Source: Melanocharis versteri
Taxonomy: Eukaryota; Chordata; Aves; Passeriformes; Melanocharitidae
DNA length: 64,000 nucleotides
Direction of reading: 5' to 3'
NCBI GenBank assembly: GCA_013397845.1
Contig: VZTG01005432.1
Coordinates: 1,263,299-1,327,298, forward strand
In this document: positions 1 through 14,200 of the stretch, one piece after another
How the letters are laid out: each line of letters starts with the position of its first letter
Position numbering within the stretch: the first letter of the stretch is position 1
Notes under the pieces: generated by a model
The model's input: only the letters and a program-made list of their open reading frames with translations
Databases searched by the model: none
Told to the model about the DNA's origin: nothing
Translations under genes and position numbers: made by a program

Positions 1-3000
1 CTGCCTCTACAGGGCAGGGAAGGACCTGATGGGCCCCCTTGCCCCAGCTGGCTGCAGGGCTGCATCCTCTAGGCAGCAGTGAGCCCGTGCAGGAGCAGGC
101 AGCACACAGCCCATGCCACGCCTGGTTTATGAGCAGTGGATGTCACACCCTTCTTCTTCCTGCCTGCCTTGTGAAGTGTTGTGACCGCTGCCTTCAGCCA
201 CACATGAGGAATTAAATGAAGCCATGCCTGATGTCCCGATGGAGGCCGTGGCGTGCTCTGTGCAGAGCTGTCAGACAGACCATGGTGTGATGGTGGCATT
301 GCAAAAAGCTGCCTTCATCTGGCAGACACAGAGACAGGCACCACTGAAGATGTGCTGTGGCCTTCAACAAGGCAAAGCTCCGCAGGACCATACCCAGCAG
401 CCCCAGGTGGCTGCAGACACCAGGAGCTGACAAATGAGATGCTGTCACACCATCAGCATTTTTGCTCACTCAGATATGCCTGGCAGTCCTATCAGGCTCT
501 CAAGCTGTTGGACCATGCCGGACAAAAATTAAGCTCTCCAAGGAGTTTGGCCTCCAAATTAGTGTCTTTTCAGGGCATTCTTCATTGCTCCCAAACACAG
601 ACTGTGAACTGTAATCCATCAGCTCCCAAGTACTTTTTCTAGGCAGCTCTTCGTTGTACCTGTGCCACTGCATGACGGTGTAACGAACTTGGCAAAGGAC
701 ACAGTCCCTAGACTGACAGGATGAGTGCCTTAGGCACAAGGCTGTCAGACAGAGATGGTTCAGCCTCCCAGCAGCAGAGTAGCTCAGGGTTGTCAGCATT
801 TGACTCTACTTTAGGAGGTGGGGGAGTCCAGGAGAGCCCAGAGATGCGTCAGAGCCTAGGACTGCTTCATCTTTTTGATCCCTAAGACCACAAATGCCAA
901 AGGCACCCTCTCCTCCACTATATCCAGATTCTTTATTGACTCTGGAGGCCCAGGTGACCTTGCCTGACACTGTGTCCTTTGACTTATGTCTTCATCTCCA
1001 AGAAGTCCTGCTTTCCTTCAGGGCATGCAGAGTGGTCTTGGCAATTTTTTCTCTCCTTAAAGCCAGAGGCCATCTGTGAGAAAGCATCTCTTCCCACATC
1101 TGCAGGTTTTGTACTCACTTTGAAATCTGAGATATTCTTATGGTTCTGCTCCACTGCGTTGTGCGCATGTTAATGTGAATGTGGGAATTCCATGCAACTT
1201 GAGACAGAGATTTCCTTTGGTAACCACATCCATGATCTGCCTTAACCCTGTAGCTTAGTGATCTCCTGGCAGCCTGTATCACCCATTCTTAGTTTGCACA
1301 GATCTTTCCTCTACCACTTAGCATCTCATCCTCCTAGAAACATTTGTCAATTGTGTCTAAAAATCTCTCCTGCCATGATGCTGAGGAAAAGCCTTCTAAA
1401 AAACCAGTGTTTGCTGTTTATAATGCTAATTCTTTATCAGTTCCCTCAGACCCAGGCCTGCCTGTGCTGTAAACTGCCTGAGCAAGACAAACGCTTGTTC
1501 TTTCCTTGGCACAAGGGGATGATGGTCCAGAATGAGTGATGCTCTGTGAGACAATAATAAAAGTGATAAACAAATAATCAGACTAATGCAGGGGGAAGTG
1601 CTTGCTAGAACATTGGTAGGAAAGATCAAGTAATCCCTCTAAAAAGCAAGTTATTCCAAATATCATCTTCCTTCACCCAAGTGACCAGGACTTACACTGG
1701 TTTGACTGACCATATTTTCTGTCATCAGAATCTGCTTCCCCACTACCTCTTCAATTTCTGATTCTCTTCACTTTCAGAGCCCACAAACATAATTCAGTTA
1801 GAAATAAAATTTAATTTACAACATCAAAAACAGTCACATTTGGAAACAGTCTAATTCCCTGATGCTCAAAAGCACATCACATTATAATTTATCAACCATC
1901 ACATTTTTAACTATGTCAGACATTTGTCATAAAATCACCATTAAATGGATATCTAATGGCTTCTAATAAATGTCAAAATGAACTTGCAGATGCCTATTCA
2001 AAATATATTAGGAGCCATTAAACAGCAATTAAAAGGAAGTTTCACAAATAATATTTTATATTAGATATGTTGTAGAGCCAGGCAAGGAAGGGACAGTGAC
2101 ATTTTGAGGGCCTTCTAGAAATGCTCCCTTGTGCCACATATCTCTGCAATGATGGACTGCATACCCCCCTGGAGAGCATCCCATGCTTCCTGGGCATCCC
2201 TGCAGGATGAGGCCCTGGGCACTTATGATGTGGACGCTGTAATTCACTGCTGTAAGGTGCAGCATAAACAGTATGTGAGGTAATGGCATTATCCCCACTG
2301 TCCCTCGCGCCCTTCTGCTCGAGGCAGAAAGCTGTCCCAGACCCTCCCCAGCTCTGCCCTCCAGGGTGCTGAGTAGTGCTGCAGCAGGCAGGGATGTGGG
2401 GCAGGAGGGGATGGCTGCCAGTGTGGGACATTTGCTAGAGTTTGGAGGGGATGGGTAGAGGAAGATCTCCAGAGGGGTGCAGGAGGTTTTGGAGACGATG
2501 AGCAGAGAAGGGGATATGAACAGCCACTCTCCCTCTGGAAATGTGAGGTGAGTGAGAAAGAGGGTTACAAAACCGGGGAGAGGGACACCTTGAGGCCACT
2601 TAGTATTGAGGTGTGCATATGCATTAAACCCTGAAGCGTGCACAGTTTTCTACTGACTCTGAGGAGAGAGCTCACACCACTGGCACTCCCTGCCCTGCCA
2701 TCTCTTTCTCTAGTCCACATACTAATAAAACTCACCCTGTGTGGCTGGTGCAGTCTGGTATGAGCACGTGCTGGGCTCTCTCAGGAGGGCACTGAAGGTC
2801 ACCTTTGCCTTCTGTCTCAAAGCTCTCCAGAAGCAGCTGTGCACTGAGAGGCACTGGTGGTCCATGTTTTTCCTGTGTGTTCGTGCTGCTTCTGCTCTGG
2901 AGCTGTGTTTTAAAAGGTGCATCTTATAGGCATATGAAGTACGCATACACATGTAAATACAATTTGTATGAAATATACAGCTTGTTACAGGTATGATGCC

Positions 3001-3045
3001 CTTAGTTTCTCTTGCAACACAAAGATTACTTTAGTTTCTATAAAA
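1..3045. other. Intergenic sequence
   Basis: No gene recognised. The stretch at about 1790-2050 is AT-rich with many TAAT/ATTA cores and no repeat signature, and could be a conserved non-coding element. A 195-codon minus-strand frame at 2056-2643 lacks protein-like features. Confidence 0.4.
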
Positions 3046-3165
3046 TCATAGAATCATTTAGGTTGGAAAAAACCTCTTTGCTCACTGAATCCAACTGTTA
3101 ATTCAACACTGCCAAGTCCACCACTAAACCATGTCCCTATACCTTGAAAATGACTCACAGACATG
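3046..3165 (-). mobile_element. CR1 LINE, short 3' fragment
   Basis: The plus strand shows the reverse complement of a CR1 3' end: AATCATAGAATCATTTAGGT followed by TTGGAAAAAACC, CCAACTGTTAAT and CACTAAACCATGTCCC. It is about 120 bp and heavily 5'-truncated. Confidence 0.9.
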
Positions 3166-5412
3166 TAACCTTTAAGAGTAAATATTAATATTAATATAAA
3201 TGTTAAACATGAACACTAACAACAGCCATTCTTAACAAGAATTTCTTAATATTCACATTCTTACATTGGTCCAGCCACAGCTCAGAAATAGTTAAAAAGA
3301 TGAACTTCATCCCAGCTTGTTCCACTCTAGTGCCAGGTTCTCTTTAAAAGAGCAGCTTGCTTTTTCCCTCCTTCTTTTTCTGTTGTTTTTTTTTTCCACA
3401 TTTGCCCTCACAAACAGGAGGGAGGGAAGGATGGGACTAGATGTGACCATTAATCCTGCTGGGGTTCAGGCCAATGCGGTGAGAATTAGGTAAGCAGGAG
3501 GCTGTGGAGCCCGGTGGGGACAGCACGTTCTGGCGGGATCAGGAGCACGAGCAGCAAACCAGCGTCTTACACAAGGAGGTATCAGGAGCCAGTATTAGAT
3601 CCATTGTGTCAGAACACAAATATGTTGTTATGCTCCACCTTCTGTCCTGTTTGTTTCTTACAGTACTATGGCTACTTTCCTCTCCCTTTGACGTAGCTGA
3701 GAATTGGTCCTGACACAGAAAAGAAAGAAAAAACTCTCATTCCCCCCACCCTCCCCATCACTCACGCTGTAAAGGACCTGTTTACACAACTGTGGAGAGG
3801 GTGTGTATTTGCATATTAAATGGGATCAAGAAAATATGTAACATATGTTGCAAACAGAACTAATGTCTAAACACACATGCAAACCTGGGCTAACGGATCC
3901 TGCCAAAATATTTTAACCATCTGTTTTTACTTAGCTGTTTTTGAACAAATTATGTTTATTATGTTAATTTATTTTACTGTCAACAACAGCAAATGACAGA
4001 GTTGCCGCTAAACAGCATCATTATATATCGCATTCTGGCATAATACCAGCAGGTTTTTCTAATGCGACAGGAATAAATGCATATTAAAATGTCAATTTGT
4101 TTAAAATCTAGTTCAGGATGGTAAATACATCTGCACAAATTCATCATGTTCCAACAGACACTGTTTGCACACAGACTATTTTAAGATAAGGCACTCCAAC
4201 AGGACCTGAAGAGGCAGGAGCACAGAGGTCCTGCCTGAACTCCTGGCTCCAACTTTCAGGCTGATCCCAAGAGGAGGAGAAGAGAGGACCAAAGTGAGAG
4301 CTAGTTCATGTTTTAGAAGTTGTGATTAAACTTCCCATGAGTCTATCTTTATTTGCAGCATCCAGGAAATCTCCCTTAGAAGAAGAAAAAGTGAAATTGA
4401 GATCAATCACAAAACAATATTGATCTTCATCCCAGGTCCATGTCCTGTTCCCCAGCGTACACTGTTCCTGCTGGACTCTCTGTCCCCAGGCTCTTCACTG
4501 GGCTGTTGGAGGGAAGGAATACCCAGTGCTACAGGCAGCTGCTGCTGCAAGCACATATCCAGCACAAAAGTTCAGTGAGGGATGCTCTGGAGGCCCCAAC
4601 GTCTCAAAAATCCACCAACAGCTAAGTTACATGATATTTTCTGGGTCAGCTCTTCTCCTTTCTCTTGGTCAAATAATTTTCTGCTTGTTGCCCAAAAGCA
4701 AATATTTATTGCAGCAGGATTTTTCTTGCTGGCCTCCCTAAGAAAGATCTCATCTCTGGAAGGGGAAGATGGGTCTGTCAGTGGCTTCCTTGCCCTCGTG
4801 GCTGCCTGCCTTCACGGTCCACAAGTTCAAAATCGTTCCTCTCCTGATTCCCAAAGTCAGCACCTGTTCTCCTAAATCAGCCTGGTCTCCAAGTCCTGTT
4901 CCCATGCAGACAGTTTCTTACAGCTTCTGTGACAAAAACAACCTTTTTTCCAAATAACTGATGCTGAATTCCCATCTTCTCCCACACAGGCAGTGTGATC
5001 TCCCCTCTGGCTATATTTCCCCTCCAGTACAATTCATGGGGTGGTGTAGGCTGCCTTTGTTGCCTCATTCCTCTCTCAGGACCATGCTTGCTGGGCTGAC
5101 CATCCTTCACACAGTGAGAGAATCCTGCTTGTCCCAGCTCTGGGCTGTGCATGCTTTTACACCACTTCACAGGTAGGTCAGGAAAGTGGTCAGAAACTCC
5201 AACCTACTTCAATTCATTCTTTGCAGTCATGGGAAAATAGCATATGGTCCCATACAGCTGGAAGCAGAGATTTTTATGTGCTCCAGAAGACAACTAGAAA
5301 AACTGGAGCACTGTGGAGTCCTCTGGGTTTTCAGCCAAAAACCATAAAGAAGACAGACTGACTTTCCTGCCTAAGTATTCTTTCCTTCACTCTTCTGCTC
5401 ACATCTGAAGCA
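3166..5412. other. Intergenic sequence
   Basis: No gene recognised. The block at about 3900-4180 is AT-rich, repeat-free and dense in homeodomain-like cores, and is a candidate conserved non-coding element. Confidence 0.4.
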
Positions 5413-5765
5413 TTGAATCATAGAATCGTTAAGGTTGGAAAAGACCTAGAAGATCATCACATCCAACCATCAACCTGGCACCACCACCATGTTCACCACT
5501 GAACCACATCCTTAAGTGCTATATCCACCTGTTTTTTGAACACTGCCTTGGATGTGTTCCACCACTTCCCTGAGCTATCTGTTCCAATGCATTACAACAT
5601 CTGTGAAAAAAAATTTCCTAATATCTAATGTAAACCTTCTCTGGGGCAACTTGAAGCCATTTCTTCTCATCCTGTCACTTCTTACCTGGGAGAAGAGATT
5701 GACCTCACCTCATTATGACTTCCCACACACCACCCTGGCCTCCATCTCGTGCAGACCTCTAGGGC
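5413..5765 (-). mobile_element. CR1 LINE, 3' fragment
   Basis: Reverse-complement CR1 3' end starting at GAATCATAGAATCGTTAAGG, continuing through TTGGAAAAGACC, the CCATGTTCACCACTGAACCA segment, and the TGACCTCACCTCATTATGAC segment. About 350 bp, 5'-truncated. Confidence 0.94.
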
Positions 5766-8700
5766 TGTCTTGATGATGGCAGCTATAAATACAGCAATTG
5801 GGACAATGTAGGACAGGCTATGGAATTCTCCCTGGTGCTTTTATACAGATCTCAGAGAGAAGAAAAAAGCCCTAAATGAGCCTGAAGCCTTCAGAAATAC
5901 TGAAGAATCAGAATAGAACAAGATTAAAGAGGAATGAGTGGAAAAGTCCAAAATTAGACCACGAGCACAAGTAATGCTCTTTGGCCATCATGAACCATCC
6001 TGCTTCCAACTGTTTGCTCCAGGAGCTGAAGGAAGGTGTGACATGTAAGCCAGTGACAATGTAAGACATTGCAGATATGGTACAACATAAAATACAATCA
6101 GACCGCAGTCCTGCAAAGACCAATGCATATGCAAAACTATGCACGTGGATGGTCCTGCTGAGGCCTGAGGAATCAGTCTGGCACAGATGGCTGAACACAT
6201 GCACAAAACCTTGCAGAGCCAGAGCCCAGGAGAGGTATGGTCAAGGAGGAGCTTTCCTGCCCTGAGCAGTCCTAACACAGCGTAACAATGCTTCTGATGT
6301 TGAATTGGCTGAGAAGTAACCAGTAAGGAAATACAATATTCCTTTCTGGGGATTAAGGAGCAGACATCTTGGGGTAAGATTTTGCTGAAGACAAGGAACA
6401 GGCTCCTTTTGATTAACCTCAGCCTTTTGAGAAGCGTAGCAAAGAAATACTGTGCACATAAATGTTTTGATATCTCAGTAACAAATATTGTAAGCCATGT
6501 CACCTTTGTTTAAATGCCTTTCTCTGTCATGACAAGGGCTGTTCATGCTAGATGGTAAAGGAATCTTTGTTTATAGCATCCACAATAGCACTAGATTTTG
6601 TCAGGTGCAGCGACATGTGAGAGGCAGTGCCATGCAGTGCACAGCTTAGGGGAATTCCCCCTCCCCTCTCTAAATTCTGGTTTTATGAACAGAAAGGTTA
6701 CGTAGTTTATATTTCAGGAGTTGAAGTCCTGAGAAAATAAACCTCAGTCCAAGTACTCGTCCAGCATACAACAGATATTCCATAAAATGTATGGGCTGAT
6801 TTCATGCATATGGCTGCTCGTTTTACAAGGGGATGATTAAGATGGTCATGGTTATGTTGGCTTTTATTCCACAAATGCCTCAGCTGTTCTGGATTAATTT
6901 AAAATCATAATGTACCTCTGTGTGCTAAAAGCAAGCAGCCAGCACTGCTCTGCTCTCGCTGTCCTGCAAATCCAGCCTTTTGCTTGTGACAGTGTTTCCA
7001 ACATGGTTCATTAGTCACTATTGACTTACACGGTCCATCTCTTTCTTCTCACAGTCTGCCACCTCCCTCTGCTCTGGCACCAAAGGGGCCCATGGAGCGG
7101 ACAGGGCTGCCTTCGGGAAGAGATGAATTTTTATTGCAGCTTGCTGGCTTCCACCCCCGTTCCTGACGCCTTTCTTACTCTTTGATATCTCCCAACTGGC
7201 ATTTTGCAGCCTGCCTCCTGAGGGATGTCAGCCCACCCTGTCCTGGCCTTCTAGCCAGAGCACACCAAGCTGCTCTGCTGGCACTTTCAGAGGAGTAGTT
7301 TGTTGAGAAGAAGTGTTACCAGTGGAAATGCAGTTCAAAGGGGATTTTTCCCTTCCTACACTGAAAATTCAGCACTTGCACCTCAATACAAAAGAGAAAC
7401 GTGTCCAGCACCATTGAGAGAACCAGTTTTCCCCCTGCCCCAGGGGTGGAGAAGGCTTTTGTGGCATGGTCTGGGTGGTGCAGCATCAAGCAGTCTTATT
7501 CCACATCCCCTCCTCAGGAGTCACACAGACAGCGATTAAAAGGGCAGGCTGTGACTCACGAAACACAACCACCTTTTCCCATTTTAATCTGTTTTGGTCA
7601 TCTTGGGCTTTTCAAGCACATTCTATTAGATACTTCCTGCTTCAGAGGTTTTTCTTGCTGCAGCTGCCTAGCATCCCTTTCCCTCACCCTCCTCCACATC
7701 TTGTCCTGCATTTGGTTTATCTCTTCACTCTAAAAAGGAAAGGCATTTATTGCTCCATTCACATTAAGTGATCATCATGTAACAGAAATAAACTGCTTGT
7801 TCCTATATAATCATAGATCGCTTTGCAGAGCACAGGCTTCAAACAGCAGAGGTAGAAGTCTGAAATGTTTTCTTCTGAAGCAATCTTCATTTCTTAAAAA
7901 AACCAACAAAACAAACCCTAAAACCCCTAAGTCAGTATCTTCCCACAACTGCAGCTGATTTCCTGTGTAAACTAAAACCATGTGATATTCCATAAATTCT
8001 TCCAGCTCTAAATTACAGGAAATGAAAACCATCATGGAAAAGGAAAGCTTTGGACTAAATTCCCAGATCAGATATTGTTGTAACTCTATTTCAGTCTGAT
8101 TACAATTTGGACGCTTTCTAACATACCTGTTAGTAATTAAAGGAGCTGATAACAGCTGTTGGAGTATAATGTCCTCCAGGGCCTTGTGATGGGACAGAGA
8201 TATCTTCCACACCCAGGACAGTGCCCCAGAGGTGCCACAGATGAAATCATGAGCTGAGGTTGATCAAGGGAAGCATTTTTATGTAGCCATTGTGAAGGTC
8301 AGGCTCTGAACTTCCAACTGTGTTAAATTGCGTGTGCCGCACACAGTAACACTTTGCAGTCAGCTGGCCACACACCCACACCACACACGTAGGTGCTGTT
8401 TCACCATCAAGGGCTTCATGGCTGTGCAGCTCTTCATTGCTCAGTAATACTAAGTGCAATGAGAAAGAACGAGTTGTGCAAGGGAATATGAGCCAGTGCT
8501 GGTACAGAGCATATACATGGCAAGAACGTAAGAAAAGAGAGGAGCTGATCTCACCCCATCCCGCCTGAATTTGGAATATGTGCATGGTCCTTTGGGAGTG
8601 GTGCCATCTACTGCTTCTCAGAGCCTTCTCAGAGCTGCTCTAATCCCATGGACAGCTGAGAGTGAGGCCGTGTCATGCATTGTGACATGCACCATGCAGT

Positions 8701-10959
8701 GTGGATGTGCAGATGTGCATGTTTGCCCCAGACAGGGCACCCACAGCCCCGCGGAGCTGCGATGAACGCACTGCGGAGTTAACAGACCGGTGCCTTCAGG
8801 TGGCTCGCTGTAACTCTCACTTGCTGACAAGCCAAGTGACCAAGCTGAGATTTATGGACACTTGTCTCAGTGTTCTCATCTCATAAATGAGTGCAGAAAG
8901 GGGATTTCCATTCCAGTGACCAGCGCATTCTCTTCATTTCTGAAGTGTCTGTGTCCTTCAAAGCATTAAATCAGCCTGCCACTACTAAGAAATAGGGACT
9001 TCAATTAAACAAATTAATTGCAATGTTCTACACAATCTCTTAATTGATACACCAGGAGATTTTTTATTTTGTTCAGCCAAGATCATGATCATTTTCCTTT
9101 TGAATTGAGGCAGTGAAAATAATTATCAGACTGAAAAGAAGTTGAGGCAAAGCGCTAATTTTAAGGAGAGTTTTGGGTACGCTATAATTCATTTCTTATT
9201 TCAAATGTCACAGGAGCAAAGCTCCACTTCTACTATGGAAGAGAGTCTTGCTGGGTGCCACACTAATGCCTGTACACCACAGTCACCCTTTCAGATGTTT
9301 TAACCATTGCCGTCACTTCTTCACACATAAAACATTTGGGGCAGTCCCTAGCACCTCTGGGTGTTAAATTATAGCTGTCCTGTTCCTGGTACTATGAAAG
9401 CATTTCTATAAACCAGAGTATCTCAGCAGCCATCAATATATCATTCTCATTTAGGCTTGCATTGATTTCTGTCTTGTTACCAGAATGAGGCAGATGCTTC
9501 AGCAGGGCAGAGGGTCACATATCCAATGCCAAAGGCACCAAGACAATTTGCACAAATTGAGGACTTCAGCCAATACTTTTTATAAGCTGTTCCTGCTGAA
9601 TGTCCCAAATGAGGGGTTTCAGTGCCAGCAAAATCATTAAAGTGAACAGGTTTGCCTTGTTCCCTACCCAGCAGACATTTCTGTTAGGGTAGGTCATTAG
9701 TTATTCCTGGGGTCATTAGGTTATCGCATTGAATCTTAATCCATCTAATTCATCCCAGTGCACTCCCATTTGTTTCTAGTGCTTGCCTTTTAAAATACCA
9801 TTAAATCATGTCACAGGCTGCCTCTGCACCTGCCAAGAAAGCTGCATGCATTCTCCGATTTCCTTTGCCAGGTGAATTCTATTTAGTGTATTCCTGGAGA
9901 AGACAGCTCATCGCAAATCTTCTTTCTCCTGTTTCTTCTTCCCAAGCACACTTGCTCACGCACTCTGGGGATTTTAACTTTTACATACCCAGCTTAGCCC
10001 AGGCCCAAGTCAATCAGCATTGTCCTGAGCAGATGCCGGTGGGTTTCCACTGCCTCAAGCTAGCCTGGGTGTCCCACTTTCTCTTGCTGAGATAAGTTTT
10101 TAGGGCAAAGAAAGAAGAAACTGTTTGCCTTTGATAGTGTAATGCAAAAATAAAGAAATCCCAGTAAAACCTTCCCTTCTTGTGCATGAAACCCTTTGGT
10201 AAAAAATTCTTAGCAGGATACTATAAATAGAGAAACTCCACTGAGATTGGTGCACAGCTTTAAACCAAACATATAAATTAGTAAAGAAATGGCATTCTCA
10301 GTTGTAGATAGCTTGTAGTGAATTAGACCAGGGCTTTTACAGAACAAAGGAACCTAAAAAAAACCCTAATCTCACTTTGACGGGAAAAAAGTCTCTGATC
10401 ACTCCACCTGCCACTTCTCTCTGTGCCAAGAAAAACTCAAGTATACACCAAAAACACTGAAGGAGAGTTGAGTGTTGCATTAAATTTATGGACCACTAGA
10501 GACTAGGGTTGAATGTGCTGACTGAACTTATTCTAATAACTTAGATGGGAAAAATCCATACTGCAAATCACCTTACTTACGTTGGTTTAACAAGAACTAT
10601 TTACCCAAGGAAGAAAAAAAATCATGAGTGCTGATTGCTTTCTCTCTCACCCAAGAAATACACACAGCCAGAGCCTGATAATTTTTTTCTAGCTACAAAA
10701 TACCACTGAATGGGAAGGGGAGTAGTTTGTTAGACCAGGTAAAGGATTTTCTGCAGAAACAAGTAGGATTTGCAGAGAGCTGTGTTTGTGCATATGACAA
10801 ATGTTTACCATTGGTACAAGATTTGAAGGCACACAGGGAACCAGGACATCCTGGAGTTGTGCTAAGGTCATCATGGTGAACCTTAGGGAGTGCACTGGAC
10901 CTTGTGTTTCTGAGTCCACATCACCGGACCAGACCTCCATGCTCTTGGGCCATTCCATG
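5766..10959. other. Intergenic sequence
   Basis: About 5.2 kb without a gene or repeat that I can support. Mixed composition, with short open frames only. Confidence 0.4.
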
Positions 10960-11264
10960 TGTCCTAGTTTTGACCACGACTTTAATGTTATTCGATACCA
11001 CCTCACGTCCTTGCCAGGGGCAGGGGAAAGGGATTCTCTCTAGCTTCCAAAAAGAAGAAGGGGATGGCTTCTGGTCATAAAAACATGGCAGCATTGTCCA
11101 TCATTGCTGGTTTTCTTATCTCATTGCCGTTTCCAGTAAATTGTTCTTATCTCAACCTGTGATCTCTGCCTTTTAGGCTTTCCATGGGAGGAGGCAAGGG
11201 GAGTGGCCCGTTGTCTTTTTAGTGAGAGGACTAAATTGGGGAATATCATTCCTAAACCATGACA
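10960..11264 (+). mobile_element. Solo LTR, avian ERV-L-like
   Basis: A 305-bp element begins TGTCCTAGTTTTGA and ends CTAAACCATGACA, a typical TG...CA LTR pair. Near its middle is GTTCTTATCTCAACC, a hallmark of avian ERV-L LTRs as I recall them. The flanks CCATG (10955-10959) and CCGTG (11265-11269) fit a 5-bp target-site duplication with one mismatch. No internal retroviral sequence is adjacent, so it is a solo LTR from recombination. Confidence 0.82.
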
Positions 11265-14200
11265 CCGTGCCTATCACCTCATGGCAAACGCTTGTTTGCA
11301 GTCTCTCACCTCATGTACACGCTTACGCTGTGGATCTTGGTTTGGGGGAGTGGGCAAGGGGCACGATCTGGAGGTGGATCAAGTGCACAAAGGCAGGGAG
11401 TGAACGGGTTCATTGCCAATGACTAGAGAGAAAAGGTCACCTACACCTTAAATTACATTAGCTGAAGAGAGCAGACCCTAATTTCTCAGGGCCAGGCCTT
11501 GTCCCCAGACTTTGTTCAGTAAGACACACACTTGTAAGTCTAGACTGTCCTATGGCAAGGGAATGAGGAGCTAGGAAGCACCCTTGGGAGGACCTGGCGA
11601 ATGTGGGGGAGGAAAGGGGTGAAGGGGCTAAAGCTAGAGCAGGTCCTGGGAAGACTCAGCACCAAAGATGGGCAAAGCTGCTTTAATTAAAAATTCAGAT
11701 AGTCAAAGTCTTGCTGATGAAGCTAGAGTGTCTAAGAGCAGCCTCTGCTGCAGCCATGGTGTGTAGCAGCTTGTTTGATGCCACTGCCCACGCAGAGGGC
11801 AGTCCCTGCTGAAATTGCCAGGGAGGTTTCTAATTAGCATCAATTGAGGCAAGTTATTGGGGGGTTTTCTTCGTGCAGACACACCTCCCCTGGGGCACAG
11901 CACGAGACCACCCACTTGCATTGAATAAACCACCAAAAAAACATTAAGCTTATAGGAACCATTCTCAATCACTACCAACCCATACTAGATTTGAACCATC
12001 CACTGAAAGGTGAAAGGTTAATGCAAGCTAATTTTTCAAATCATTGCTGTAACATTAGGAAGAAGTTCTGGTAACCTTTTGGGGGCTGCTGACTTACTGC
12101 CTAGTGTTCATTTGGCTGATCCTACGGGCTACAATCATGATAGGATAGTGTCCCAAGAGAGCAAATAAAATCCAAGAGGTACATTTTTCTTCTCAGCACT
12201 TGCCTGCTATAACGTTGAACCCTTCATTAAAAATGTGATAAGCCCTGCAATATATTTTCCTGTAAATTATAGCCTTTAATCTTTAATGTTAATGACAGAA
12301 ATTTTACCATTAGCAGGACTGTATTTTGCTCCACACTTTAAACATTCTTTAGTAACCATGTTTTCCTGTCCTCTTTCAGACAGATGGTAACTATTTCAGC
12401 TTGAATTCCTTTTTATATTAACATAAAGAGCATTTGAAAAAACAAACTAAGGTATAATATAACTAAAATAGAAGAACTTACAGCACTGAAATGTGAAACA
12501 CTTTTTTCCTAGCTATGACCACCCTTTGACTTCGCTGTTACTAGGTGTGTGCCTTGAAACCAAAGTCAGTTTTGTAAATATTGTAAATACAAGGAGGAAT
12601 CAATCCACTTCAATCCCCAAGTCACGCTGCTTTAACTTGGGCACGAATCTTAGAGGACAAATTATTGGCTGATCAGTTGGAAAATTTGTGTATTTATGAA
12701 GAATGTGAAAGCCATGTTGGAGAGTAGTGCTTGATCCAACAATTAATAATAAGGCTGGCAAAGAAGGAATTCCTGAAGTTTAATCCCAGCTACATGTTTC
12801 TTCATGTTCTTCGTATGTGCCCTTCCAGCTTCCCTGGCAGCTTTGACCCCTGTAGCTGTTAAATGCAGATAATAGCACTGACACCTGCATGTTGCACCAG
12901 TTTTGCAAGGAGTCATTAACTGTGGCGCATCTACTTACAAAGATAGCATCACATTTCACGTGGAGTTACAGCCAACATCCAAAAAATACTATGGGATTGA
13001 CTACAACCCTTTTCAAGGTAGGAAAGGAATCATGAATACTTCAAATATGAGATGAGGACCAGGGGCTGGGGCAACATATCACTTTTTATGTGCCAAGCAG
13101 AACGGGGTCCAGTCTGCTGGCACGAGATTGCTGTGCCCATAATGACACAGGAGCAATGGTGAAAGATTTCAGTCCTTGATCCAGATGGAGTTTCCTTTAT
13201 AAACAATCTTTCAAGCACAAGGCTTGGGGATGTGTGATACCCTCCTACTGTCGCCCGCCCTTCCTGTAGGCTGTTCCTTGGTCCTTGGCAGTGGCCAAAG
13301 GTACCTGAGGTGCCAAGATGTGATCTGGCCAGGAGCCACCCGTGGATTCGAATAGCCAGTCTGGCAGATGGCCAGGGAAATGTGACCTGCATGGCAGGCA
13401 GCAGCCTTCACTGCTCATGAGCTTCCTGGAGGTGGACAGTTTTTAAGGAAGAAAAAGGACATTTGTGGTTTTGGCCTCCAGTGATTTTTGTTCCTTCATT
13501 AAGGGTGTGGAGGGGGATAGAGCCCCATGCAATGACAGACTTTAGTGATACTATCACAGGCAAAAACAAGTAAAGGCTTCTGCATTGTTAGATTAATTTC
13601 CCCACAAGTTTTTCCATGCTAAATTTCGTCCTAAACACCACACATTTTAGACATCAATGGACTTTCTATGCCTCTTATCTGTAATTTTTACTATTAATTT
13701 CAAGACCACAAAGCTAATATTAGAAGATCAGCAGTCTCATATCCTTTTTGGAGGAAAACCTAAACTTTTCAAAACTTCATTTAAAATTCTAGCAGTGGCA
13801 ATGTGCAAGGGCTGTAACTACTGAAGGTCCTGCAATACTGGAACATTATTTTACCAAGCAGCCATTCAATGAGAAAGATGCTCTCATTAAAGCCTTCATG
13901 AGCCTTCCCCAATAAATCAGTATTGTTTCAATCTTTGATTTTCATTAACAGGTCTATATTAGAAGGTTGACATCATAATTTTTAACTGCCACTGAGGCTC
14001 TGTTGTGATTGATAGAGTTAGTGTTTTTCTGTTACTCGAATTTGCAGCTATTGTCAGTGTAATTCCTGCTACTGCATCTGTAAAATGTTGTATATTATAC
14101 CAAATATTGGCATCTTTTTCTCAGTTTAAGCAGATTATTTTTTGCAGCTGTAATGCAGTAGCATTAAAATGTAGCTGGTGATCTATATCTAGCAAACAGT

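Noticed and set aside
2056..2643. 195-codon minus-strand open frame
   Set aside because: Low-complexity, Pro/Ser/Leu-rich composition with no domain, no splice context and no promoter. Overlapping frames are equally open.
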